Notes: generated by a model from the sequence alone, not told the origin. DNA of 64,000 nucleotides from Erysipelotrichales bacterium (GCA_910575705.1 CAJTFG010000001.1:124001-188000); one strand, 5' to 3'; shown: positions 37,032-46,859, counted from the stretch's first letter. Numbers and translations: made by a program.

Positions 37032-38642
37032 TCATGTAAAAAATATACTGTTTCCGATAAATTCCCGTAAAATGGAAGTATCCGGTACATCGCATTCATC
37101 TCCCTCCGCAATATATGCCAACAGCTTTTTTAAACGATTGGCTTGCGGATATTCACTTTGCTGAGGAGTGATCTCATTCAACAGCAAAACGGCGATCTTC
37201 TTCAACATGCTCAACTCGTATATCATCGATGTATGAAATATAAAATCGGCATGTTCCTGATAAGGATATATATAGCGGATTTCTCCTTCCCGCACCTTTT
37301 TCCATCCGGATATCGTCTGTGCGGCACTGTAGCCGCGAAACTGGTAATCCCGCACTATGCGTCGGATCAAGCGATAATCCGATGTGGGAATACGGTTATG
37401 ATCATCGTAATTCAGCGTATTCAGATCATTGATATAAATTTTAAACTTACGAGAATCGGCGATCGCAGCTGAGGTGATAGGATTCAATCCATGGATCCCC
37501 TCCACCATCAGGATCTGCCCTTCTTCTAAACGCGTGAAGGAACGCTCCCATTCCCGTTTTCCGCTCTTAAAATCAAACTTCGGCAGCCGCACGCAAGCCC
37601 CTTCCGACAATGCCCGCATATGCTCGTTAAACAGTTCCATATCCACACAGGCGATATTCTCAAAATCATAGGTTCCATCGGGAAAGCGCGGCGTATCGAT
37701 GCGATCCTTATAGTAATCATCCATAGAAAGCGGATAAGTCGCAATGCCTGCTTTCTTCAATTCCAGCGCCAGCCTTCTGGTAAAGGTCGTCTTTCCCGCC
37801 GAACTCGGTCCGGCGATCAAAATGAGGCGCACATCTTTTTTTACCTGAACGATCGCATATACCAGATCCTCATATTCCTTCTGGATCATCTCTTCGCTCA
37901 AACCGACAATATCGTTCATCTGCCCGTCCGATATCTTTTTATTCAGCTGAGCGACCGTCTCGATACCGTGCTGACGCCAATATTGCTTTACATGCTGAAA
38001 CGTCTGAAACAGATGCGGCTGATCGATGAAGACCGGCTGATGAGAAAGCCAGAATCCCGCTTTATAAGAGCGAAGGAAAACATTTGTAAGATACGATGTA
38101 TCCGGCAGCATGATGCCATAAAAATAATCCGCAAACCCGCACAGACGGTAAACGCTGCATACATCGCTGGTACGATAACGAAGAAGGTCTGCTTTATCTT
38201 GCATCCCGATCTCCTCGAAAAAGGAAACCGCCGCTTCCTTCGTAACGACCTGCCGATCAATCGTCTCTTTTCGTTTTACGATCCGGCACATCGTTTGATA
38301 GATCTCATCGCGATACAGCGGGACATCCGTATCGGTGATTTCACAATACAAACCGTCGGAAAACGAATAGCGCACATGAATCCTCGCTTTCTCACATAAG
38401 CTCTTTACCGCTGCGATAAACAGAAAGCGAAGGCTTCGCTCATAGATCAGCTTACCGTCATCGCTATCTGCATAAATAAACCGCAAAGTTCCTTCTTCTT
38501 TGATCCGATAGTTGAGATCGTGCAGCTTTCCGTTCAAAACAATACCGTAAATATGCAGCCGCTCATCATCCGGTACGATCTCTTTGACAGCCGTACCATG
38601 AGCGACGGACATCACCGCATTCCCATATTGCAGTTTCAGCAT
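37032..38642 (-). CDS. Nucleoside (uridine-type) kinase with TGS-like N-terminus
   Basis: 536 aa. Residues 1-70 look TGS-like (VMSVAHGTAVKEIV), residues 70-270 resemble the tRNA-synthetase second additional domain, and residues 285-500 are a uridine kinase/PRK P-loop domain: LILIAGPSSAGKTTFTRRL is the Walker A region, MDDYYKDR the lid/acid motif and MVEGIHGLNP the Walker B strand. The family is annotated as nucleoside kinase in Firmicutes; its true substrate is not settled. Cassette H begins 58 bp upstream of the start. Confidence 0.85.
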   Translation of the reverse strand: MLKLQYGNAVMSVAHGTAVKEIVPDDERLHIYGIVLNGKLHDLNYRIKEEGTLRFIYADSDDGKLIYERSLRFLFIAAVKSLCEKARIHVRYSFSDGLYCEITDTDVPLYRDEIYQTMCRIVKRKETIDRQVVTKEAAVSFFEEIGMQDKADLLRYRTSDVCSVYRLCGFADYFYGIMLPDTSYLTNVFLRSYKAGFWLSHQPVFIDQPHLFQTFQHVKQYWRQHGIETVAQLNKKISDGQMNDIVGLSEEMIQKEYEDLVYAIVQVKKDVRLILIAGPSSAGKTTFTRRLALELKKAGIATYPLSMDDYYKDRIDTPRFPDGTYDFENIACVDMELFNEHMRALSEGACVRLPKFDFKSGKREWERSFTRLEEGQILMVEGIHGLNPITSAAIADSRKFKIYINDLNTLNYDDHNRIPTSDYRLIRRIVRDYQFRGYSAAQTISGWKKVREGEIRYIYPYQEHADFIFHTSMIYELSMLKKIAVLLLNEITPQQSEYPQANRLKKLLAYIAEGDECDVPDTSILREFIGNSIFFT

Positions 38643-38699
38643 ATGATCACCTGCTTTCTACATCATAGTGTATTCCGTAAAGTAAAAAATATTGAAGTC

Positions 38700-38977
38700 C
38701 TCTGCATAAAATATGAAATTATAATACTTACTATAATTATAGAATACATACAGAGCCGGACGCTGATAAAAAGCACCTTTACCATCATCTATCCAGCTTG
38801 CAATACAAATACCAACAGTACCATTCGATTTATAGTACCATGGTTGTGTATTTGCTCCAGTATAATTTCCGGTTGATGCGCTCCAGCCGTGTTCATAGGC
38901 TCTTAATCCAAGTTTACAATAATAAAAGGAAGCATTTGCTTGTGAGGATATTAGACTTTGATAAGCAGAAATCGTGC
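38700..38977 (-). repeat. Variable cassette H (solitary)
   Basis: 75 stop-free codons from Thr-Ile-Ser (38967-38977) to Gln-Arg-Pro-Ala-Leu (38750-38765); the frame continues a further ~30 codons through the palindrome. The 56-bp palindrome (38700-38755) has perfect inner stem AATTATA / TATAATT. The core has W31-SAS. An ATG lies 6 codons before the box and another 4 codons further up, with no clear ribosome site. It sits 10 kb from the arrays, alone, between a kinase and the MGMT-like gene. Confidence 0.75.
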
Positions 38978-39065
38978 TATACATCTCGTTTTTCAAACTC
39001 TCAGATCTTCCTTTTGGCCATCTGTTTCACAACTCCTTTTTATCAGAATATCATATTTATCGATT

Positions 39066-39095
39066 TTTACAAACCGTCTCATTGCATCCTATAAT
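39066..39095 (+). promoter_or_regulatory. Probable promoter of MGMT-like gene
   Basis: TTTACA and TATAAT with an 18-bp spacer, 34 bp before the ATG. Confidence 0.55.
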
Positions 39096-39129
39096 ACATC
39101 GCATTATGATATTGACAGGAGGTGTTTGT

Positions 39130-39608
39130 ATGGCACATGAAGATCAAAAGGATTTCAATGCGATGCTGCATGATCAAAAAGATATGCCGAAACAAAAAGT
39201 CATTACCGATATGAAAAGTATCGAAAAATACGGGGGCAGCCATATGCTTCTGGCACCGCCGATCGACTATGACGAGATGATGAGAACTATTCCATACGGC
39301 TATGTCACCACGGTCAAAGATATTCGTGTCAGCCTTGCGAAACGATACGGTGCGGACTTTACCGATCCGATCACTGCGGAATATTCGTATCCATAGCGGC
39401 ATGGGCCAGCGATCAGCGAGGCGATGATATCACTCCGTATTGGAGAACGCTGAAAGCCAACGGCGAATTAAATCCGAAATATCCCAGCGGCGTTCATGCG
39501 CAGAAAAAGAAATTAGAAGAGGAAGGACATGTGATCATCACAAAAGGCAGGACACATATCCGCTACTACGTCAAAGATCATAAAAACAAGCAATTCCCTC
39601 TGCCGTAG
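39130..39608 (+). pseudogene. MGMT/Atl-like protein with a one-base deletion
   Basis: The frame starting MAHEDQKDFNAMLHDQKD at ATG 39130 (ribosome site AGGAGG) stops near 39396 after DPITAEYSYP. The continuing frame one base over reads GIFVSIAAWASDQRGDDITPYWRTL and ends at 39608. Joined, the protein is 159 aa and looks like an MGMT-family DNA-binding (alkyltransferase-like) protein, with PYGYVTTVKDI as the HTH start. The junction ACTGCGGAATATTC lacks one base, probably a G in GCGG. Either a real lesion or a sequence error; without it the gene is intact. Confidence 0.75.
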
Positions 39609-39757
39609 AAGTATTACAACCTTTCGAATGACGATCTATGTATTATTTACGAAAGATCATTTCCGTGATATTATAATCGCGAAATATCATCAGACAATAT
39701 AACCGTGATGGAAACATAGAATGGTACTGCTGTCTGATCATAGAAAGAGGGAGAATC

Positions 39758-40678
39758 GTGAAAAAATTAAAAGACTTGGAATCCATTGGATTCACCATGC
39801 TGCCGCGGCAGCAGATCGCTTATGGAAGCGTGGGAAACTATAAGTATATCGCTGAATTTTTACCTCAGCAAAATCAATTTTCTATAACGACATCTGTCGT
39901 TGCTTCCAACAAGGATGCGGACGGTGTAAACTTCATGGATTCCATCGACAAAGAAAGGTTTCCTTTTGTCAATTGGATACGGTATGAGGATCACATCTTG
40001 ACCATCAATGTAAAAAATAAGCATTTGGAAACAGAAAACATTTATGAGTTTCTGCAGGCGATGTCCAACTGCCTGTTGACAAACGGCTATGTGGAAGGCT
40101 GTGCCGACTGTAAAGAAGAAAAGCCTTTGCACATCTATACCATCAACGGCAACATTCATCTGCTGTGTCAGGATTGTTTCTCCAAACAGGCGAGTGCATC
40201 ACAGCATCTGGAACCGGTTCACTTCCCGCTGGGAGTTGTCGGTTCACTGATCGGCTCTTTGATCGGTGTCGCTGTTTGGATCATCCTCTACAAGCTGGGA
40301 TACGTTGCCGGCATTACCGGTTTCATCATGGCGGTATGCTGCTTTAAAGGGTTTGAGATATTAGGGAAACGCTTAGATAAAAAAGGTATCTGGACCGCAT
40401 TGATCATCGCTATCGTCATGCTCGCTGTCGCGGAATATATCTCTTTGGGATTGGAAATACATTCAGTATTCAGCGACTATTATACAATTTCTATCTTTGA
40501 CGCTATCCGTTCTGTTCCGGAATTCTTAAGTGAAAAAGAAGTGATGGCCGGCGTTATCAAAGATCTCGGCTTCGGTTATGCATTCATGGCCTTTGCCAGC
40601 TTTTCCTATGTTCGCATGGTCTATCATCAGGCAAGCACTGCCGGGATCTGTGAGCAGTTGGACAAAACCATCGAATAA
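39758..40678 (+). CDS. Membrane protein with zinc-ribbon-like CxxC pairs
   Basis: 306 aa, GTG start behind AGAGGGAG. Residues 1-115 are soluble (VGNYKYIAEFLPQQNQFSI). Two Cys pairs, CADC and CQDC, near residues 120-145 could hold zinc. Residues 165-300 hold four or more membrane helices (VVGSLIGSLIGVAVWIILYKLGYVAGI in outline). No family recognised, though similar zinc-ribbon plus membrane proteins are common in Firmicutes. It is 23 bp upstream of the sortase gene. Confidence 0.65.
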   Translation: MKKLKDLESIGFTMLPRQQIAYGSVGNYKYIAEFLPQQNQFSITTSVVASNKDADGVNFMDSIDKERFPFVNWIRYEDHILTINVKNKHLETENIYEFLQAMSNCLLTNGYVEGCADCKEEKPLHIYTINGNIHLLCQDCFSKQASASQHLEPVHFPLGVVGSLIGSLIGVAVWIILYKLGYVAGITGFIMAVCCFKGFEILGKRLDKKGIWTALIIAIVMLAVAEYISLGLEIHSVFSDYYTISIFDAIRSVPEFLSEKEVMAGVIKDLGFGYAFMAFASFSYVRMVYHQASTAGICEQLDKTIE

Positions 40679-40701
40679 TCAACAAACAGGAGGCTGACTA
40701 T

Positions 40702-41422
40702 ATGCAAATAAAAAACAGAAGAGGAAACCGGCTGCGATCGATCGGATACATCCTTTCCCTTTTCTGTTTTCTATCCTGCATCGGACAGCTTTCTTTTTTT
40801 TATATGCAGGTGTATAGAGAAAAAAGCGATATTCGCCAGCTTCGCCATACGGCAAATATACAGCAAGGACAGCTTCAATGGGAAGACCTGCAAAAACAAA
40901 ATGCCGATATCATCGGATGGCTGACAATTCCCGGTACCAACATCGATTATCCGATCGTTCAAGGAAACGATAACCGATACTATCTCACGCACAACTTTTT
41001 AAAAGAGGCGCATTATGCCCGGCGCTATTTTTCTTGACGCCCATGCAAGCGCTGACTTTTCAGACCGCAATTCTTTTCTCTATGGGCATAACGTACAACA
41101 GCAGGGTACGATGTTTGCGCAGCTGGAAAAGTTTAAGGAGGAATCCTTCTATCAAAAGCATCCCTTCCTTTATCTCTACACACCACATAAAAACTACCGC
41201 GGCGAGATCATCGCCATGTATTCGACCTCCGCTGCGGATATCATCTACCAACTGGACACCGACACTGACAGCGGCTTTCAGCTATATCGTAACACCATAC
41301 GCCAAAGGATGATCTCAACTTTTACGCTTCATGATAACAGCGTCATCCTTACCCTCTCGACTTGTTCCTATGAATATGATAATGCCCGATATGTAGTCCA
41401 TGCCGTGCTTACCGCTATGTAA
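40702..41422 (+). pseudogene. Class B sortase interrupted by a frameshift
   Basis: The first frame (111 aa) has an N-terminal membrane anchor and the SrtB-like DIIGWLTIPGTNIDYPIVQGNDNRYYL region, ending at 41037. The second frame, from about 41015, starts PGAIFLDAHASADFSDRNSFLYGHNVQQQ, holds the catalytic His and ends with the catalytic Cys in LTLSTCSYEY and then Arg. At TATGCCCGGCGC one extra C shifts the frame; removing it joins EAHYAGAIFLDAHA smoothly. Intact it would be about 239 aa and would anchor proteins to peptidoglycan. A sequencing indel is possible. Confidence 0.8.
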
Positions 41423-41494
41423 TGCCATATGGAAATGAATGCCTATGCCGTCGATCGTTTCTGACATACTCTATAAAGAGGAGATGAAACAAAC

Positions 41495-43336
41495 ATGGCT
41501 AGAGGAAGCTTAATCGTAGAAGTAACCTATGGAGAAGGCGCGCTGCCGGTACCGGGAATACAAGTGCGCATCTACTCCGACGAGCAAAACTATGATGCAA
41601 TTTTTTATACCAATGAGGAAGGAAAGACACCCGAAGTCGTATTAGAAGCACCGAGTATCGAATACAGTCTCGAAGAGGACAACACACAGATGCCATACGC
41701 TACGTATGATGTAGAGATCCGTCAGGACGGAACCGTGATGAATCATATTTCCGGCGTTCAGGTTTTCGGCAATATCACATCCTTGCAGCAAATAGATTTA
41801 AATCCGATCGTTTCCTTTTCCGTAGAAGGAAATGAGATCAATATACCGGAACATACATTGCTGGCGGGAAACGGCGGCAGCGGCCATCAGGAGCCTGTTG
41901 CCGATATCATGCAGTTTGTATTGGCATATCCGATCATTCCCCGCTATATGCGCGTGCATTTAGGCCGGCCGGGAAGCAATGCCAGAATCGTAACGGTCCC
42001 TTTTGCGGACTATATCAAAAACGTCGCCAGCAGTGAAATCTATCCGACCTGGCCGGAAAATGCCATACGCGCCAATATCTACTGTCAGATATCGCTGGCA
42101 TTAAACCGCGTCTATACGGAATGGTACCCGAGCAAGGGATACAACTTCGATATCACAAATTCTACTACCGTCGATCAGGCATTTGTATACGGACGCGATA
42201 TCTTTGAAAATATATCCCGTATCGTCGATGAGCTCTTTACTTCTTATGTAAGGAAGGTCAATACCATCAATCCGTATTATACGGAATACTGCGACGGACG
42301 GACGGCACAATGCCCTGGATTAAAACAATGGGAAACCGTTACCTATGCGAATCGTGGTCTTAACCCGTTTGAAATCTTGAAACGATATTATACAAACATC
42401 GAAATCGTCACGACCGACCGTATTGAAGACAACATAGGATCTTATCCCGGATATGCATTGAAAGTAGGAATGCGTGACAGTGCGGTTTCCATCATACAAA
42501 ACCAGCTAAACCGCATCAGCGTCAATTATCCGGCGATCAAACCGATCATACCGGTAGACGGCGTCTTTACAAGGGAATTGGAATCCAGCGTCAAAACGTT
42601 CCAGCGGCAGTTCAACCTCACTGCAGACGGGATCGTCGGAAGAGCTACGTGGTTTAAGATATCGTATATTTACGTTGCCGTTAAAAAACTGGCAGAGCTG
42701 CAATCCGAAGGAGAACAAATCGGCGGCAGCGGACAATACCCGGGATTTGTACTCAGGGAAGGCTCTACCGGCGTCTATGTCCAGCAGCTTCAGTACTTTT
42801 TAAATACGGTTGCGGATTATACGCCGTTGGTAGATAATATCCGCATTGACGGCAACTTCGGACGTGGAACCAGAGCCGCTGTCGTAAGCTTCCAAAAGCT
42901 TGCCCGCCTTACACCGGATGGTCTGGTAGGCGAAGCCACATGGAATACGCTCGTACAGGCATATGAAGACACGCAAAGAGTAGATGTACCAGAAATACCT
43001 CCGGTCGTCCCTTATCCGGGCACTCCGCTACGCCTCGGATCAGAAGGGGAAAGCGTTCGTTCCGTACAGTATTACATGAACCGGATATTCCTCGGCAGCA
43101 GTTCTATTCCGCAGCTTACGATCGACGGGATCTTCGGTCCTATGACGGAAAATGTCGTGATCGCTTTCCAGACGGAACAAAATTTAAATCCGGATGGGAT
43201 CGTCGGACAACAGACATGGGATCGTATGATCTCCGTATACAATACGATCATAACCAACGCCATCACATCGCAGCCGGAATATCAGCTGTATGACTTTACA
43301 ACGGATAACAGCATTCATCTGATGTACAATATGTAA
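41495..43336 (+). CDS. Protein with three peptidoglycan-binding (PG_binding_1) domains
   Basis: 613 aa. Residues 1-310 are a beta-rich N-terminal region (VEVTYGEGALPVPGIQVRIYS, a Cna-B/carboxypeptidase-like strand pattern) and a spore-coat-like segment. Three repeats of a three-helix peptidoglycan-binding domain start at about residues 315, 414 and 506, each with the pattern YPG-(x)-LR-G-(x)-V-(x)-Q-LN ... DGxFG ... V..FQ ... L-DGIVG..TW. There is no signal peptide, which is typical of spore-associated members of this family in Clostridia. The sortase gene lies 72 bp upstream. Confidence 0.85.
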   Translation: MARGSLIVEVTYGEGALPVPGIQVRIYSDEQNYDAIFYTNEEGKTPEVVLEAPSIEYSLEEDNTQMPYATYDVEIRQDGTVMNHISGVQVFGNITSLQQIDLNPIVSFSVEGNEINIPEHTLLAGNGGSGHQEPVADIMQFVLAYPIIPRYMRVHLGRPGSNARIVTVPFADYIKNVASSEIYPTWPENAIRANIYCQISLALNRVYTEWYPSKGYNFDITNSTTVDQAFVYGRDIFENISRIVDELFTSYVRKVNTINPYYTEYCDGRTAQCPGLKQWETVTYANRGLNPFEILKRYYTNIEIVTTDRIEDNIGSYPGYALKVGMRDSAVSIIQNQLNRISVNYPAIKPIIPVDGVFTRELESSVKTFQRQFNLTADGIVGRATWFKISYIYVAVKKLAELQSEGEQIGGSGQYPGFVLREGSTGVYVQQLQYFLNTVADYTPLVDNIRIDGNFGRGTRAAVVSFQKLARLTPDGLVGEATWNTLVQAYEDTQRVDVPEIPPVVPYPGTPLRLGSEGESVRSVQYYMNRIFLGSSSIPQLTIDGIFGPMTENVVIAFQTEQNLNPDGIVGQQTWDRMISVYNTIITNAITSQPEYQLYDFTTDNSIHLMYNM

Positions 43337-43340
43337 ACAT

Positions 43341-43368
43341 AAAAAGGATTTCCCGGGAAATCCTTTTT
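43341..43368. terminator. Bidirectional terminator
   Basis: A perfect 28-bp palindrome AAAAAGGATTTCCC / GGGAAATCCTTTTT serves both convergent genes, 43336 on plus and 43370 on minus. Confidence 0.9.
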
Positions 43369-43369
43369 A

Positions 43370-44302
43370 TCATCTCATCGTGTTCTGTGTAATCAAATCG
43401 ATCTCTAATTCATCCATAACCGCCTGAATCGGTGAGATGACCGCATAATTAAAAACACCGCCCCATAAAAGTCCGATCACATGATGGGAATGATCCTCAG
43501 ACTGCATGAGAACAACGGAACCGGAATCACCCGGCGACGCAAACGGCACTTCTGCGCCGATGATGATCTGTTCACGAATATCAAGCAGCGTCACATCCAC
43601 ATAATCGATCGTACCTGTTGTTGTTCCGGTAGTCCTGCCGGTCTTGATGACGCTCTTGCCGATATCATCTATCGAAACATCATAGGTTCCCAAAGGCGCT
43701 CCAATACCCAAGATCTCATACGGATCCGCATCGGAAGCAGAGATCATCTTTGCGATACCGCCGTCGATAAGATCAGAGCGAACAATACGAGAAGAATAAG
43801 CGATCGCGTCTTCCTCGCTTTGTGAAAAAGGCTGACGCACCTGCCGTCCCGTTTCCAATAAACAGTGAGCGTTCGTCAAAAGATAGATATCCGAAAAAGG
43901 ATCTCCCGCTTTTCGTGAACGGGCAAACATACCCAATGTGCAAACACCGCCGTTCCCGGATTCTCTGGGTATATAAATCTCCGCACCGCCCGGAACAGGG
44001 CGGTATTTTTCATCATTATCCTTTAAAGAAGTCTCTGTCTCCTTTGTGACAAGAGGCAATATGCGAAGCGGCAGACTCTCTACAACATCCGTAGGGATCC
44101 CCTCACGGAAAGGAGGAATCCTCTGCGATAGCGGCACTTTCCGCATAGGCTTCTTTTGTATCGTGTGAACGATGATCGCCAGCACGTTCGTACACACACC
44201 GCCGATCCGTTTATATCCGATGCTTACCGCATGAACACCATCATAGTTCAGCATCGTATATTCGCATGCTCTCTTAATGCGAATCATTTCGTTATTTGTC
44301 AT
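43370..44302 (-). CDS. Trypsin-like serine protease
   Basis: 310-aa S1-type peptidase without signal peptide or membrane segment. The catalytic His is in LLTNAHCLLE, the Asp probably in DLIDGGIAKM and the Ser in SPGDSGSVVLMQ. Two similar short repeats (YEILGIGAPLGTYDVSIDDIGKSVIKTGRTTG region) fit the barrel. Proteins of this form in Firmicutes are often annotated as Nal1-like or as spore-associated peptidases. It faces the peptidoglycan-binding gene tail to tail. Confidence 0.85.
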   Translation of the reverse strand: MTNNEMIRIKRACEYTMLNYDGVHAVSIGYKRIGGVCTNVLAIIVHTIQKKPMRKVPLSQRIPPFREGIPTDVVESLPLRILPLVTKETETSLKDNDEKYRPVPGGAEIYIPRESGNGGVCTLGMFARSRKAGDPFSDIYLLTNAHCLLETGRQVRQPFSQSEEDAIAYSSRIVRSDLIDGGIAKMISASDADPYEILGIGAPLGTYDVSIDDIGKSVIKTGRTTGTTTGTIDYVDVTLLDIREQIIIGAEVPFASPGDSGSVVLMQSEDHSHHVIGLLWGGVFNYAVISPIQAVMDELEIDLITQNTMR

Positions 44303-44367
44303 ACATCCGCAACCTTTCTTATTACAGATATATGACGGTCATCGCATTTCTTTACATATATTTACAC

Positions 44368-45429
44368 TTATCGTTCATCGTATATGCTTTTCAAAGAGGA
44401 TGTATCACGCTTGATATTCGTTTCAAAATCCTTGATATCCGCATAGTCATCGAAATTCTTCGGTTTTGTGACAACAAAGGCATCGGCCAATTTTTCGGAA
44501 TATGTCTGCGTTGTACGTTCCACCGACAATGCATAATTGATGAAATAACGAGTAAAGCTGGACGTCGACTCCGATTCTTTTTTCACATTGCCGGCAGAGC
44601 GTATCATATATTCTCTTTTCGCACAGGAAAAATAGCGCACGCCGCATATTTTATCCGCATGATGCTGATGAAGCCAACTAAACAAAGCGTTGCTGATGCT
44701 ATATTCATGAATATAATTCACATGCTTATTCGCCGCGATAAAAGAACAGGCCGCAATTAACGGATAAGCATACAGGTAATCGGTATAGCGATATTTTCTT
44801 CTGCCCAGATCCCGATATCCGATGCTCTTTATAAAATCGATCGGGCGAACTCCCAGATCTGCGATATACAAATCATCCCGTGAGCGTCCTTCCCGAAGCC
44901 GAAACATAGAGCCGATCAGCGGATCGTGTTCACCTTTTCCCATCTCAGTGAAACAGCAATATATCGTAGAACTGACATACAGCGAAGGATAACCGGCAAT
45001 GTTATAGCGATATGCACGGGTATGCCGATTTTCCGTCAAGGGCATATGAAAGATGTCTTTCCTCGCATAATTTTTATTATCCATGCATTCCCGAATGCGA
45101 AATAAGTTGGAGTTCTTTATCCCATAACCGTCTACGGGAAGCTGATGACAAATGATATGAAGCCGCTGTAAAAGCTCTGTATGTTCCATCATAGCCGAAA
45201 AATGATCCCATATTTCACGGGTATCATGCATCGCCGCCATTTCCTTTAAATACGTACAAATATCAGCGATCGCCTTTTGATGAACGCGATCAAGAAATCC
45301 CAGCTGTCTCACATAATCGTCTAAAAGCTTATGAAGCGATGCCCGATAGCTGCCGTCCATACGCCTCGGAAGCTGAAACTCCTCCTGTTTCATCAATTCG
45401 ATAAAACACTTTTTTTCCTGTTCTGTCAT
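44368..45429 (-). CDS. RES-domain protein (NAD+ phosphorylase-like)
   Basis: 353 aa. Residues 1-105 are a helical extension. From LFRIRECMDNKNYARKDIFHMPLTENRHTRAYRYNIAGYPSLYVSSTIYCCFTEMGKG (about residues 110-170, in pieces) onward it matches the RES fold of ADP-ribosyltransferase-like NAD phosphorylases (MbcT, ParT), with R, Y and E at the expected places. It has no Xre/antitoxin neighbour. Its ATG overlaps the dGTPase stop (ATGA), so the two are made together. RES toxins destroy NAD+ or modify a metabolic enzyme; a combined nucleotide-depleting role with the dGTPase is inferred. Confidence 0.75.
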   Translation of the reverse strand: MTEQEKKCFIELMKQEEFQLPRRMDGSYRASLHKLLDDYVRQLGFLDRVHQKAIADICTYLKEMAAMHDTREIWDHFSAMMEHTELLQRLHIICHQLPVDGYGIKNSNLFRIRECMDNKNYARKDIFHMPLTENRHTRAYRYNIAGYPSLYVSSTIYCCFTEMGKGEHDPLIGSMFRLREGRSRDDLYIADLGVRPIDFIKSIGYRDLGRRKYRYTDYLYAYPLIAACSFIAANKHVNYIHEYSISNALFSWLHQHHADKICGVRYFSCAKREYMIRSAGNVKKESESTSSFTRYFINYALSVERTTQTYSEKLADAFVVTKPKNFDDYADIKDFETNIKRDTSSLKSIYDER

Positions 45430-46859
45430 CCTATCCCCCTCAATTCCCGATACAGCATCTTGGCATAGCTGTCCGTCATGCCGGAAATGAAATCCGCCGC
45501 CAAAAGAAGACGATGATACAGACGTTCATTCTCCTCATGGATGGATCGTACCGTACGATGATAGTTATCCAGATAATTGCCGGATAGCAGCGATATGTAT
45601 TTCTCGTCGATCTCACTCATCGGCTGATCGGTATCATAGGGGATCAACGCCTGTACGAAGCGATCCAGCAAAAAAGAGATGATCTCATTCCCCATCAATT
45701 CCAGCTTTAATATGGAAGAAGACATATATACCTTTCGATAGGCAAGTTCTTTCAATCCTTGAATGACCTTTTTTTCACTGCACTCCCGAATGAGTTCCGA
45801 TGCAAAAGTACCGTTCATGATCGCTTCATAGTTTTTCAGAAACGCATCGCTGATCGTAGAAATGCAATACAGCTGCTTTCGTGTCAGCCATGTGAATACC
45901 GCATGTTTATATGCACTGAAGCCCGCTTCTCTTTTTTCTGTCAGCTGAATGCCCTCTTTGCGGTATTCTTCCAACAAACGAACGCCGACTTCATCTTCCG
46001 CATTTCGTATCGTTTCCGATAATTCTTCATATGTATATAACCCTTTTTTATAGCCGTCTTCCAGATCCGCAAAGGTATAGGCGGTATCATCGGCAGCTTC
46101 TAAAATATAGGTCAGCGGATTGCGGCAACCGGTAGTTCCCGTATTTTGTTTGATCTTATCATACAGTTCGCTCTCACTTTCAAAATATCCGATCTTCTTA
46201 TGCAGCAAGTTTCGCTTTTCTTTGGGCAGCAGACTGTTTCGGTACATCGTCTCCGATGTGCACGGATATTTTATGATCGTATCCAAAACACCGGACGTCA
46301 AGTGCATACCGTTTGTTCCGATGAGCCGATGCAGCTTGCAGGTAATGCGAAGCGCCTGTGCGTTTCCTTCGAAATATTTCAGATCCAACTGCTGCCGCTC
46401 GTTTAGATAATGAGAGAGAGCCTGTCCTTTAAACAGCAAGACATCGAGATTTTTCCTAAACCACTCCCGAATCGCCGTTTCACCGAAATGACCGAACGGC
46501 GGATTACCGATATCATGTAAGAGACCGGCACAGTTCAAGATCTCGTTTACGTTTTGTGAATTCGGCAACTGTTCCTCGCATTCCAGCTTTTCTGCTTCTA
46601 TGCCGCTGCAAACTTGTCTTCCTATAAATTTCGCAATAGAAGAAACTTCATAGGAATGCGTCAGCCTCGTTCTGACAAAATCACTTTTATCCAAAGGAAA
46701 TACCTGTGTCTTATCTTGAAGCCGCCGAAAAGAAGCGCTTTTTACGATCCGCAGATAATCGCTTTCGATCTCGCTGCGAAAATGCAAGGTATCACGATTC
46801 CCTTTATGTTCCGGTATCCTCACTTCACTCGTGATCTTAGACCAACAAAGTCTTTTCAT
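45426..46859 (-). CDS. dgt: Deoxyguanosinetriphosphate triphosphohydrolase (dGTPase-like HD protein)
   Basis: 477 aa from ATG 46859 (GGAGGGG 8 nt upstream); an upstream ATG at 46874 lacks spacing. HD-domain residues are in RTRLTHSYEVSSIA (His) and CAGLLHDIGNPPFGHFGE (His-Asp), with ILEAADDTAYTFADLED supplying the last Asp. The enzyme hydrolyses dGTP (often all dNTPs) to nucleoside and triphosphate. Dgt enzymes can restrict phage by draining dNTPs. The overlap with the RES gene is notable. Confidence 0.93.
   Translation of the reverse strand: MKRLCWSKITSEVRIPEHKGNRDTLHFRSEIESDYLRIVKSASFRRLQDKTQVFPLDKSDFVRTRLTHSYEVSSIAKFIGRQVCSGIEAEKLECEEQLPNSQNVNEILNCAGLLHDIGNPPFGHFGETAIREWFRKNLDVLLFKGQALSHYLNERQQLDLKYFEGNAQALRITCKLHRLIGTNGMHLTSGVLDTIIKYPCTSETMYRNSLLPKEKRNLLHKKIGYFESESELYDKIKQNTGTTGCRNPLTYILEAADDTAYTFADLEDGYKKGLYTYEELSETIRNAEDEVGVRLLEEYRKEGIQLTEKREAGFSAYKHAVFTWLTRKQLYCISTISDAFLKNYEAIMNGTFASELIRECSEKKVIQGLKELAYRKVYMSSSILKLELMGNEIISFLLDRFVQALIPYDTDQPMSEIDEKYISLLSGNYLDNYHRTVRSIHEENERLYHRLLLAADFISGMTDSYAKMLYRELRGIG

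Noticed and set aside
37620-38399. 259-codon plus-strand ORF opposite the nucleoside kinase
   Set aside because: Antisense shadow; the minus-strand kinase has full domain signatures.
41015-41422. Independent small gene for the second sortase frame
   Set aside because: Its start has no ribosome site and it continues the class B sortase fold exactly after a one-base shift, so it is the 3' half of one gene.
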